This document shows positions 46,468-57,935 of a stretch of 64,000 nucleotides of DNA, in pieces. The position numbers were made by a program, and so were the translations under genes. The first letter of the stretch is position 1, and the number at the start of each line of letters is the position of its first letter. Below the pieces are notes generated by a model, which was not told the origin of the DNA, made no database searches, and saw nothing but the letters and a program-made list of their open reading frames with translations. This DNA comes from Thuidium tamariscinum. Its lineage: Eukaryota > Streptophyta > Bryopsida > Hypnales > Thuidiaceae. The stretch spans positions 10,850,001 to 10,914,000 of the forward strand of contig OX344751.2 of the NCBI GenBank assembly GCA_947034885.2, in the 5' to 3' direction.

Positions 46468-47175
46468 TTAATTTGTCACACTTTGACATTGTGGGGTTTC
46501 TAGTACTATTTAGAACCCAAAAAAACGAATTTTGAGGTGAATATTTGAGTGGATATTCTATTAGTAGACTTATAGCTTATCTCCAAAGGAATTTTAAAAA
46601 TAGTCATTTTTTTGATGTGTAGAAGTCCACAAAGAGACCTTCTTTCTACTTGCTTTTTGAAACATATAAAACATTCTTTTGGTGATTTTCTTGGTCAAGC
46701 CTTATCACCAAAAAGTCTTCTCAAATGTCCAATTTTTATATTTCATTGAATTTGTTTTTTCTATTTTTTACAAATTAAAATGTTAAAGTTGTATTTTTCT
46801 TCACTAGAATTTTGGACATAGAACACATAGAATTCCGGTGAAGAAAATACATACTTCAATGTTTTAATTAATGAAAAATAAAAAACATTTTTTAAAATAA
46901 AATTAAAAAATTTCCATTTGAGAAGACTTTTTGGTGATAAGGCTTGACCAAGAAAATCACCAAAAAAACGTTTTACACATTTCAAAAAGTAAGCAAAAAA
47001 AAGGTCTCTTTGTAGACTTCTACACCACATGAAAATGACTATTTTTGAAATTCCTTTTGAGGTAATCTATAATTCTACTAAGGAAAAATCCTCTCAAAAT
47101 TTCAGCTCAAAATTAATTTTTTTGGGTTCTAAATAGTACTAAAAACCCCTAAATTGGAATGTGTGACAAAAAATT
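46468..47175. repeat. 0.7-kb palindrome, relative of the 12.4-kb palindrome
   Basis: Left arm 46468-46811 and right arm 46831-47175 are imperfect reverse complements (GTCACAC..GGGGTTT.TAGTACTATT against AATAGTACTAAAAACCCCT) with a spacer of about 19 bp. The centre shares GAAAATACATAC..TTTTAATT and CCATTTGAGAAGACTT with the right arm of the 12427-13501 palindrome. It is more diverged, so probably older. Confidence 0.7.
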
Positions 47176-48137
47176 GGGGGCTATTTAAAAATAGTAAAAT
47201 ATTTTTTTTAAATCCTCAAAAATTATGAATGATGTATAATAGTTATGAGTACCCATTTAAAAAAATTTGAATCATTTGAAGCTAAAAAACAAAAGTTATG
47301 GCTAAAAAACTAGTCCCCACAAAACATGATGCAACACAACAGTACAAGTGTTTCATGCAATCACCTTGCAACATCTCTATTTGTACAACAATCTTCATCT
47401 CATAAAAAATATAGGTCTTTTATTTAGAAGGTGAATCATTTCCTCAATGAAAATGCCTATTGAGAGGTATAGATGGAAATGATATAGAAAGAGACGCTTG
47501 TTTAATAAAATTGTTAGGATATCAATACAATAATCCTAAAAAATTTCGGTGAATGACTGAGTAAGAAGTGTATTAAACACACTAACACTAAAAGCAGGTA
47601 AACAATCCAAAGTGGATCCCTTTGGACAAAAGTTATAACTTTAAGAAGAAAGGGTGTTTTAAATGTAGTCCTACTAGTATAGGATTATAAGTAATGACCT
47701 TAAACGAAGTTTTTTAGTAAAATTATATTGAAAAGACAGTCTGATAATTGAATATTAATGGATAAGTCTAGTACTTACATCTAATATAGGAACTTGTATT
47801 AATGTGTAAGTACTAGATTTATCAATCAATATTCAATAAAATCCATTTGAGTTGTAAATTTATTTGAACTAAATCTTAACAAGTTAATTATTTTTTTCCA
47901 ATAATTTAAGCAGCAAACAAAATAATGATATTCTATTTATTCGACCTCTTTATAATGTAACTTGAAACTATATGGTTGTGGATAGTAGGTAGTTATCTTA
48001 CAAAATCAATAGACATTAATTTCATCATGATGTTATTGACTTAACCTCAATAATAATGTGAAAATCAATTCATCATCCATCTCACTTTGAAAGAAAGACG
48101 AACATTTCCTCCAACAATATCTAAAAGGGTATGCTAG
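47176..48137. other. AT-rich intergenic DNA
   Basis: No recognisable gene or repeat border. Two related blocks around 47750-47840 (AGTACTTACA / TGTAAGTACTAGA) form a small imperfect inverted repeat. Confidence 0.35.
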
Positions 48138-49064
48138 TTAACCCTTAGAGTTCTATGACTATATTTTCACCAAAAATGCTCCAAAACTATAATTTCTAAT
48201 ACAAATATCAATTTTTTTCCAAAAAAATAATTTTGGACACATGTAACCTATAAGATCTTGTAATATTTTGACTTGAAAACATGTGGAAAAAACTTCAAAG
48301 ATTTCCACCACATGGATTGCAAGATATGAGCTTTTCCGGGAGCTTTTGAATTTATAGAAATCTTGCATTTGTATGAAAAGACTTCTTAAATGGTGGTACT
48401 TTTCTGGATTCCTCTTTCAAGCCAAATTGGATACATGCTTCAAAAATTTTAGACCATTTGGAATTGTAAACAAGAGGAAAAACCAGTAAGTAGAAAGAAA
48501 TAGAGAATGATTCAAAATAGAAAATTGTTAAGAATTTAGTTATGGAATTGAAAATTGCCAATCATAATGGTTGCAATGTTGTAATAAACAATCTACATTA
48601 TTCCCATGACTTAATTTTTTTTTCCAAAATATTGAAAATTGAATACAATAAAGTACTTCAAAGTTTATTTTAGAATAGAAAATCCATAATTGCCTACAAA
48701 TAAAGACTCCTCATAACTTTTGATTCAATCGTCAAATTGGGATGATTCAAAGCTTTCCATATACATACATACACACACATACATGTATATATATATAATT
48801 TATATACAAAACAAGTTTCAAAGTTTTGTCTTTAAAATAGTGATTCTTTTCAATTTGTGCAAATTTTCAATCTTCAAATAAAAGTAAAATATTAGGGGTA
48901 TAATTTTTTACCCATATTTTCAAATGTCTTGAATTTTAGTGCACATGAAAGGTATTCTGAATCCACAACTTCTATTAAAGTTTGGGTTCAAAATATGAAA
49001 ATCTCTAGTGACACTTATCTATCCAAAATTTTCAAATTCAACAAGTTGGTCGTTTAGGGGTTAA
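48138..49064 (+). mobile_element. 0.93-kb inverted-ended element, family Z
   Basis: Starts TTAACCCTTAGAG and ends GTTTAGGGGTTAA. Parts of it recur at 2596-2842 (same direction, left end) and 3216-3840 (inverted, right end). It holds a CATACA/TATATA simple repeat at about 48765-48800. It has no coding capacity. Confidence 0.55.
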
Positions 49065-50108
49065 TATATTTGTAAGAGGCTTAGGAGAAAATGAGACTCA
49101 ATCCAAGGAACCTTATTTGGTGACTCTACAATGACAAGTTGATGTTGTCAACTACCAATGTTCTTTACATTGTTTATCTAGGCAATGAACCTCTCAATTC
49201 TAAAAAGATTTTTCGTTATGCTAAATACCTTAAAGGAACTTATAACTTGATTCAAGAATTGGGGGTAGCCAAGGAGTCATATAAGACAATTTTGTTCATT
49301 GTAGGGGGCCCCTTTCTAAAGATGCAAAAGAGACCCTTGATGCATTGCTAAACAATGTTATGTTTAGTCAGGGAGCAAACCAACTCTAGGCACAACATTG
49401 GTAAACAATGTTATGAGTATGAGTCAAAAAAAATGTTCTAATTATTCCCAATCCATGTTTCAAATTTTTTTTGAATTGATTGGAAATGGGGGACTCCAAA
49501 TCATTAAGGGAGGAGGCTCGAAAACCGCTTAGGCTCCAAAACTGCTCACCTTCTTAAATGTAATTTTTTGGTACGTGATGCTTTTTGATCTTTACAGTAA
49601 TGTACAACCAATGAACATTTGAGGAGGTGGGCGGTTTTGGAGCCCTATGCCATATTGACTTCAGAAATTCATAACTAATTCTACAAAGCTCCAAAAAATA
49701 TGTAACAACTTGGATTCAATGCCTATTCAAGCTGTCTTTCAAGAAAAATTCACTGAAAAATATTTGAAGATGTTTGACCTGCTCAAAACTCTGTTCCAGC
49801 CCTTACATGGTCGGTTTATGGACCTCCTCCCTTAGGGTCTAAACCGTCCACTCTTCTGGACTGGAGTGCCTGTCATTTCAATTCACCCCAAACCATCAAA
49901 TCTCCATAACGTACCACGCTGAATGATTTAAAAATACTGACTTCGTTTGAAACTTTAGAACTCTCATCTTCCTTTTCTTCCCAGTCAGCCAACCACTTTC
50001 CCCTTCTCCTCATAAATCCATCAACGATTGCCGACTAATATAAAACTCATCAGAAACCAGAGCTCCAGATTAGACGGGTATTACGGGTTTGCAATTACAG
50101 ATCACAGC
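49065..50108. promoter_or_regulatory. Upstream region of the RPB3-like gene
   Basis: The first half is AT-rich. An inverted repeat of about 30 bp (GGCTCCAAAACTGCTCACC near 49529 against GGTGGGCGGTTTTGGAGCC near 49627) gives a hairpin with a loop of about 80 bp. GC rises from about 49800, as expected for promoter and 5' leader. Confidence 0.4.
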
Positions 50109-53031
50109 ATGGTAGGAAGCTCTCAAATGGAGGAGGAGACGGAGAAAGCGGAGTTGAATTCTCCAGGAAACTCTCGCGAGTTGCATCCTTCTCCGAAAAG
50201 GGAAGAAGAGGATGCATTGCTTGGTGAAATTTCCTTCCGCAGGTTTCCGAAAGTGTCACTGATGGAGACGAGGAGCAGCAAGTACGCGTTGCGCTTCAAG
50301 CTTTGGGCCGCGGACGTGAGCATGGCCAACTCCCTGCGGAGGATCATGGTGGTGGAAGTGCCGACGGTGGCTATCGACTTGGTGGAGATCACCAGGACGA
50401 GTTCATCCGTGCTGCAGGACGAGTTCATTGCTCATCGCTTGGGTCTGATCCCTCTCTCCAGCCAGGGGGCCATGGCCATGCTCTTACCAGAAGACTGTCC
50501 TTGCGAAAGCGAAACCAGGTTCGTCCACTTAGCTTGCAGCAATCGTCCTGATATCTCTGAAAAAAGTTTAATCTTTTTGCAAAAACAGGGCTTCTGTGAG
50601 ATCATGGCTTTTACTACAGTGACGTGCGCAAATTAGGATAGGTAGCTCCGTGTTCAGGTAACAATGCATCTGGTTATGGAGAATGCATAGCCATGTGTGC
50701 AAGTTTCTCGTAACTCTCTGAAAAATTTCATCTCTTTGGAAAAACCAGAACTTCTGTGAAGTCATGGCTTTGATGGTGACGTGTGAAAATTAAGACAGGT
50801 AGAGCCACGTTCAGGTAACAATGCATCTGGTGATGGAACAGCCGTTTGGGCAAGTTTTTGTAACTCTCTGAAGGTTTCTCATACATGTAACTTTTGAATC
50901 AGTCTATTAAAAAACTTTGGTGATGACTTGTGCAAAGTTAGCTTGTTGCACGTTTAGGAAATGCATCTGGATGTGGCTCAGAATTGATAGCTAGGTTTGC
51001 AAGTTTCCATAACTCTCTGAGGTTTCTCGCCTTTCTTGAAAACCAAACTTTTTCAAACTTTTTCAAGAAGGCTTTGGTTACAAGTGTACAACTTGCTGGC
51101 TGAACTCCGAGGTTACAAGTGCATGTAATTGTAAATCTCAAAGGTTTCTCATCTCTACCGAAAAGAAAAATTCTGAAGACTCGCATTGAATTTCACCTGT
51201 GCCAAGCAAGGCAGCTGCACCTTAAGGTAGCTGTGCATGATGTAGTTGTGTAGGATTGACAGCCAAGTGTGCATATTTCCGCAACTTCTGTAGATGGGAT
51301 GGTTTAATAGACTTTTCTTGTGCAGTTGTCAGCAATGCTCTGTGGAGCTCACCTTAAACGTGACGTCGACTTCGGATGGAGCTGGTGGTCACCAGCCGTG
51401 ACTTGAAATCATCGAACGAGAGCGTGTTTCCAGTGGACTTCGATGTGGACTTGGCAGGGCTGGGACAAGACCTTGCTCCTACGAGGTGAGCTAGACGGCA
51501 CCGTCGAACAACGTACCTCTGGACGTATTGATACAGATGGTAACCATTTGATGAGTCAATATATTCTCTTTTTTGCAATGTCCCTGTATTGGAAGGCTGT
51601 TCCCGACCGTGTTCCACGCTGAACACTTTCAACGGTGAATGTGAATGTCCTTTAATTAGCTGTTCGGGAGTTCACATTCAAAGCTTCAATGCGGAAACAC
51701 GTTTCCCTGGATCATTATACATCCCACCAGATCGAACATCAAGTTGTGCATCATCTCTTATACTGTTTGCCATTTCTTTGGTGACGAGTGTAACCCCTCT
51801 TGTCGAGAATTGGTCATGTTCTACGTACTAAGTAAGGTGACCAGCTAGTTTGACTCCTCAAAGTTTCTGAGTCGTGATCGATTGGTCAGTAGCACATTTA
51901 CTCACATTCTCTTTCAACGCCCATGGAATTCCTTCAGGTCTCACCCCACAATCTGCTGACCTTCGAACGATTGACTGACTCCACGGAGCTGGTGCTGGTT
52001 TGTGATGAGCAGAGGAATTGCCATGACGAAGCTGCTCAAGGGGCAGGAGATAGCCGTGCGCGCCGTCGCCAGGAAAGGCGTGGGCAGCTTGCACGCCAAG
52101 TGGTCGCCAGTGGCCACAGTCACGTTCCACCGCGAACCAGAAATTTTCATCGACGACGCGAAAATGGAAGAACTGACGCTCCGTGAGAAGCAGGCTTGGG
52201 TGGACTCCAGTCTCAACATCACGCAGGGCGTCGCTCCCACCAAAGTCTTCAAACTGGATCCCGACACTCAGAAGGTGCATTCTCAGACTCCTCTGTCGAT
52301 CAGTTGCTTGCCCATCATATTCCCAGACGGAGTTCTGCTTGAATTGAATTGTTTTCTGAATTTTCCAATGTCATGTAGGGGGTAATGAAAACCATTTTGA
52401 GGCTCACTCGGGATTTCATTTCCAGTTCCAAGTGGGTCCTCAGTGCCGCCTAGCTCGGAAGGTTTTCAATGCCATTTGAGGGGGTATTTCTGTGGATTGG
52501 CGATTGGAAAATTCCCCAAATGAAGTGCACAGTCAAGTGGTTCCTCGTTCAAAAGCTACGACAGATCTCGATTTAACTGCTGTAAAGAGGAGCAAGTCTT
52601 TACAGCCATTCTCACGAACTCAAGGAGAATTGCCTTTGTGGCTTAGACCATTGTATATTTTGCAGGTAGAGGTGGTGAGTCCGGGTGCTTTCCCCAGTGA
52701 GGAGCTGTTACGAAATGCCGAAGATTCGGGGACGTCGGAGTTGCTCGAAATCCAAGCGAGAGATGACAGTTTCATCTTTTCTGTGGAGTCCTCAGGAGCT
52801 CTCCCAGCTGCCAAGATCTTCCTGGATGCCATCAGAGTAATGAAACAGAAGCTGCTTGCACTGCGGCTTGCAGAAGATGGCTCGGCCTTGCCAGTTGCGG
52901 ATCACGAAATTGGCGTTTCTTCTCCGGAAAGGAATTTCAACAATCAGAGTGTCCCGGAAGATATCACGAATGGATTGGCAAAAGTTAACTTCGAGGAAGA
53001 AGCGAAAGCGGAGGCAGACTGGGATTTCTGA
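50109..53031 (+). CDS. NRPB3: RPB3-like RNA polymerase II subunit gene with one frame break
   Basis: Four exons are visible: 50109-50518, 51326-51485, 52013-52274, 52666-53031. The product matches RPB3, the alpha-like subunit that pairs with RPB11 in RNA polymerase II assembly. It has DVSMANSLRRIMVVEVPT and VLQDEFIAHRLGLIPL (alpha-N dimer region), a Cys cluster ending CQQCSVELTL, TSRDLKSS, KGQEIAVRAVARKGVGSLHAKWSP, and DDSFIFSVESSGALPAAKIFLDAI. The N-terminus has about 40 extra acidic residues and the C-terminus is also extended. In exon 2 the frame of CSVELTLNVTS and that of MELVVTSRDLKSS differ by one base, meeting near 51375; the total of 1,198 bases is not divisible by three. Either a sequencing error or early decay would explain this. 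Function of this copy is therefore doubtful. Confidence 0.8.
50554..51285 (+). repeat. Tandem repeat of about 150 bp filling intron 1 of the RPB3-like gene
   Basis: About five diverged copies start with TCTCTGAAGGTTTCTCAT-like sequence (near 50556, 50715, 50864, 51013, 51138). They end with GTGCAAGTTTCC.TAAC-like sequence (near 50712, 50862, 51010, 51283). Copies 1 and 2 are closest, sharing CAGGTAACAATGCATCTGG. They make up nearly the whole intron. Confidence 0.75.
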
Positions 53032-54110
53032 TGCATGCCTTTGGAAATCAACTTACAAGTCCATTTCCAAACCTTCACTGGAGAAACTGCTGGTGACGAT
53101 TTCCGGCACACCCCAGCCTCAGTTTCATGAAATTGTCTAATGGTTTAAGTTTCACGGCTGCTAATTTCTCAAGATCCAACTGGTGGTTGTAGTCATGAAG
53201 TTTCTCCCTCCAGGATTACTTAAGTGCATCGTACAAATGCAGGCTTTCCTAATCAAACTGCGTGATATCAATGAAGGCTTGTGATTAGCGAACTTCAAGT
53301 GCAACGGTAGTGTAAAATAATGTGGAGGCTTTTCAATTGGGTCGAACTGAAGTTGTATAGAAGTTGCTAAGACATATCTCAGGAGAAAAGTGCGGAATTT
53401 GTGGCCTCCCAAATGCTTAGTGATCGTGCAGTATGCTTTCAGCAACGTTTGGACTGAGTACCCATCGATGACCTCTTTGTACGGCATACAACCATAAGAC
53501 TGTGATTCAACCCAGTTGACAAATACATCATGTATTGGTCACAAGCAGAGGCAACACCATTGAGTGGTACTCAGAAATGTACAGCATTCATACACAGCGG
53601 CATTAATATTTCGTCATTGCATTGTGGCGCAAATGGTAGGCCAGCGATGAAATAGGATGGCTTACCGAAGTTTGCCATTGCTTCAAATATCAACCACTTT
53701 GCTTCTTCCATCCAAACCGAAAGACATGCATGGAACATCCATCCTGACTGTCAAACTCCTGCTTTACTGCCGGCCACCTGTCGCAAAAGACTATGCAGTT
53801 GAAGAAATACACAGCTCCTTCAGTGGTATGTCACTCTGCGTCGTGGACGAGACTGAATTTTCGCTTCAGTTGAATGGTCGATGTTGTTCTATTTCCAGTT
53901 CATTTGGGTACAATCATACAATCAAATCCAAGAGTCCTGTTCCTCACGGAATTCATTGTGGATAAATCCATTGCAGCGGTTTCTTGTGGGGCACTAAAGA
54001 CAAATCCCACTGGCACGTTGCAAGAGTGATTTCACTATTCATACTTTGCAACGGGTCATCTTGTCATGTTATAATTTCATTTATGTCTCCATCATTCAAC
54101 AATAATCCAG
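53032..54110. other. Spacer between the RPB3-like gene and the ankyrin-BTB gene
   Basis: Contains the 3' UTR of the RPB3-like gene and should contain the first exon of the ankyrin-BTB gene, which I could not identify. An open frame at 53657-53965 has no recognisable feature. Confidence 0.35.
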
Positions 54111-57100
54111 ATTCCTATGGGAGATATATACGAGGCGTCCAGAGCAGGCGACATTGAGCGTTTGAAGCTTCTGCTGGAAGAAGGAATCAATGTCAATGCT
54201 CGTGACAACTGGGACTCGGTAGTACGCGTGCTTGGCAGGGCATCTCGATGCAGCTCTTACATTGCTGGAGAAAGGGGCCATTTGCAGTAAAAACACGTTT
54301 GATGGTGACTAGTGTCACTATGCATCTTTGAATCTGTCCATGCGCAGACTTTTGAAGGCATTCAAGGCTCGGCCTCCCCCTCTTGATTCCCTCGCTCATT
54401 TCATTTGCTTTGGTCCCAATTTCAGGTATCCACACCTCTACAGGTCAAACGTTTTGTGGACTCTATATCAAAGGGAGGCCTTGGCATGATTGGAAGTTTC
54501 TGAAATAGTTGAATTTCACTGAAAACATTTTTATGTTGCTATGCTAATGGAACGAATCCTTACTCCGCGTTTGGCGTTTGGACAGGTACCTTGAGGGCTC
54601 TCCTACAGATTCTACCGATCGTGACAGAGAGATGGGGGATAGTCTTGGGCCTGACATTGTGTTTTACGTTGGGGGAAGGCCACTGGGAGCTCACCGTGCT
54701 TCACTTGCGGCCAGGAGTCCGTTCTTCAAGCAGAAGTTCGCAGCTGAGTGGGAACACCGGAAAGAAGTTCGTTTAGCAAATCCAAAGCTTACGTATGCTG
54801 CACTTTTCAGCTTGGTTCATTATTTCTACAGACAGGTTGGATGTTGCAGTTGAGGACATGGAGGATCTCTCGCGAGTCTGCAAGTATTGCAGGTGCTTGG
54901 GTTTACAGAGAGTTTTGGAGAAGGAGATGGTGCATCAGAAATACGCTGATTACAAGTCTATCATACGAGTGGATGTTTCTCAAAAGAGATTCATTTTCCA
55001 AGGATCTTCTTTGCGTGAATGTGAGGGTCTGCGTGCAGCACTTCACGGTCTCCTTACTTTGGCACTTATGAACTCGGGGCAAAGGAAAAATGCAAATGGT
55101 GATGACGACGAGGATAAAGTAAAGCCGTCCCTCGAGAAAACGAAGCCGTGTGCCAGTGAGGTAAGATGCTTTTCTCGTTCAAGGTTGCTATGCATCAGAA
55201 AGATTATTTTAGCTTCTTTATTAGTAATAGCCCTTCCATTGGTGTATGCATTATTATCCTGGAGGAAAGGAAGGAATGGAACTCGTTTTCTAGAAAAGTC
55301 ATCCAATTACAATGCAAGTGATCCTAACTCGTGACTTGTAAGAAATGATGTACTTTTAAGTTCTATCCCAGTCAAAGATGCTTCCGTGAAATACCTTCTA
55401 TATTCAATACTCATGGTTCAAAGGTAGTCTCCTAATTTTTTTAAAATTTTTAGTGGAAACCACTGAGTAAAAAATCTGGAAAGGCAATGGAATGGGTTCC
55501 GTATGTTAATTTTGCAGAATGTTTTATGCATTTGGAATTGATTCTAGGCTTTTTAAAAATTCTATGTCTCTACGGTAGACGATGTTTTATCCGTCCATGA
55601 TGTCTGTTGATCTTCATGAGGTGTTTGTTGTACTTGTTCGATCTTTGTAGGGACTGACGCCTGACCCCTTTAACAGGGAGGCGATGTGGAGAGGTTGGAG
55701 GGGGCATTGAAGGGATGTTCCACTAGTGAGCGGGACGAGCATTTTGAAGAAGATCATGCGGACGTGTGCTTCTTGGTGGCGGATGAGAAGTTCAGGTGTC
55801 ATCGTTTTGTGTTAGGTGCTCGATCTGAATACTTCAAGGCACGCTTCTCGAGGACAATGGAAGTCAGTGAAGGAGTAGTAGCGAGCAGGGAAACGGATTC
55901 CCGGGCCGACTCTCTGCCGGTTTTGCAAGAGTACGATTGGAGCGCCATAGCCTTTGAGAAAGTCTTGGAGTACATGTAAGCTACGTGGTCCTGGTCAAAT
56001 GTCATTCTTGTCCTCCAATTTGCTTGAATGGTCATGCAGCGTATTCCTTTGTAATTAATATCGTTTCGTCATTTGTACGAAAGCTTTCTTTTTGCGATGT
56101 CTTATGTGAAGATTTGATTTTTTTCTTGCATCGCAGCTACACAGATTCGGTCCAAAGGGTGGATCTTGATCAGGTACCTTGGGAGTACTAACAGAATTGA
56201 GAGTTATGATAGGGGATTTTAGACATCATTGCTGTTTCTAGTGATAAAGTTGCATCACATAAGAACCCACCCACCATTAGATTGGTTCAGTTTTCAACAG
56301 TCTGCATAAGGCATTAGAATTCATGTAGGCATGATGTGGAATGAATTTTCATTAATGCAAATGCTGTAATCTGGATTCTAATTTCATGCTTATGCGTTGT
56401 GAATCTTATATGGGATCTTCTTGGTTTAGCCATAAAACTTTGTACATGAGTTTTGTTGGTAAAGCGTACATGGATAGCTATCTTTGTTGTTCAATTTATA
56501 GTGACTTGTGCTTGTACATGAATGATGACCTGTATGTGTTTGTATTGTGATTTTAGGCTGAAGAGGTGTTTGATGCTGCCTCAAGATATCTTGTATTTCC
56601 TTTCAAGCGTGCCGTTACTGATGCTTTGATGCCGCAACTGGAGACGGCCACCCCAGCTGATTTGTGTGGTTGGCTCCTTTTGGCTGATAAGTATGTGACC
56701 AATTCTGGTTGTAGCACCTCACCATTTGTGTAAAGAAACTTGGATCAGTGATTGAGCTCGTCCTGAAGTGTGAAATCAGAAATGGGAAGTCCACTTTGGA
56801 AGCTAATATCCAATTATACTAACTTCCAAAGCAGATTTCAATCCTTCTATAATGTAGGGCATGCCATTTCTTCTCTCTCGTGGCACATTTTGTTAGCTAT
56901 CTTGGAGCTTAATAACTAATTTTTTTTCCAACTCTCTACAGGTGTAAGTGATCGTTTTGGACCACTTGGGCACTTGTCGAAGTAAAATTAGACCTGATTC
57001 GTTTTCCCATCTCATGGCAGATATGGAGTGTGGAAGCTTCGGGAGTACTGTTTGGACGCCATGGCCGTGAACTTTGAGATTTTTGCTGGCACCTCGGAGT

Positions 57101-57359
57101 TCCGGCGAATGCTGTGGTGTCTCCCCCCTCCTTCTGGAGACTTGGCTGAGAGGACGACTGCTCCGAAGGCTCCTGGAGAAGAGGGAGGGCAAGCGGAGGA
57201 GAACTAAATGTGCTGGATGACTTGCGTGAGAAGTGGATAAACGAAGAAGGGTCTGAGTTAAACAAACGTGACGAGAGTGCGCTTGCATTTGATGAGAGAT
57301 TGGAGCAGCTTGTTGCCCTTGCTGAGAAGGAAGACTCGCAGAAGGAAGAATCTCTGTAG
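54111..57359 (+). pseudogene. Ankyrin-BTB/POZ protein gene (ABTB1 type), broken copy
   Basis: Exons seen: 54111-54425, 54586-55160, 55677-55975, 56137-56173, 56557-56690, 57021-57359, all with GT-AG borders. Translated blocks match plant ankyrin plus double-BTB proteins (Arabidopsis At2g04740 type, from memory): [24 protein letters not shown] and [20 protein letters not shown] (ankyrin), PDIVFYVGGRPLGAHRASL (BTB 1), DVCFLVADEKFRCHRFVLGARSEYF (BTB 2), and a C-terminal helix LDDLREKW. Family members are thought to act as adaptors for CUL3 ubiquitin ligases. Four breaks are visible: a frame change after WDSV (about 54225, a few bases lost), a TAG at about 54309 where Arg is expected, a two-base loss near 54832 (FYR then RLDVAVED), and a frame change near 57200 before LDDLREKW. 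The first exon was not found. Conserved splice sites suggest recent decay. Confidence 0.8.
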
Positions 57360-57417
57360 CTCCTGCTTTTCTCAACTGAATGCTGCACACATTTTTGACT
57401 CCGAACTAACGGTGGTA

Positions 57418-57935
57418 ATGGAAATCCAAGTTAGTTGATGGAGGTCTATTTAACAGTAGAGATCTCTTCTTCAAGTCTTTTGTAGACCTCACCGTCCTAT
57501 AGAATATCTTTCCCGAGATTCTCAGGGAAGGATTACAATTATGCTGACCATTGACTACTTTAGTGTTTTGGTTGTGGGGTCCCTATTTTCATGAGGCCTT
57601 CTAGAGGTAGCGAATCATTTTATGTACAATTTTCAATTTAGCTTCGTTTTGTATTAACCAAGGTTTGTACTAGAGCAAGTGTAATTTTAGTTTTTTCCTA
57701 ATACTAGAAATCCAAGTCAGTTGATGGAGGTGTATTTTATAGACTAGATTTTTTCTGTAAGTCTTTTGTGAGACCTAACCATCTGATAGAGTATCTTTCC
57801 TGAGATTCACAGGGAAGGATATTGAGCATTGACAATTCCTTTGGTTGTAAGTCCCTTTTTTCTTGAGGCCTTGTGGAGCTAGCAAACTATTTATGTAGAG
57901 TTTTCAATGTAACTTAGGTTTGTGTTGACCAAGTT
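57418..57935 (+). repeat. Two-copy tandem duplication of about 285 bp
   Basis: 57418-57665 and 57703-57935 are alignable copies: GAAATCCAAGT.AGTTGATGG, AGTATCTTTCC.GAGATTC, CAGGGAAGGAT, TTGAGGCCTT. They lie directly after the ankyrin-BTB gene and have diverged by small changes and indels. Confidence 0.7.

Noticed and set aside
51326-51485. Programmed frameshifting or a mini-intron in the RPB3-like gene
   Set aside because: No slippery site was seen, the only GT...AG pair between the two frames is about 22 bp apart, and RPB3 genes are not known to recode; error or decay is simpler.
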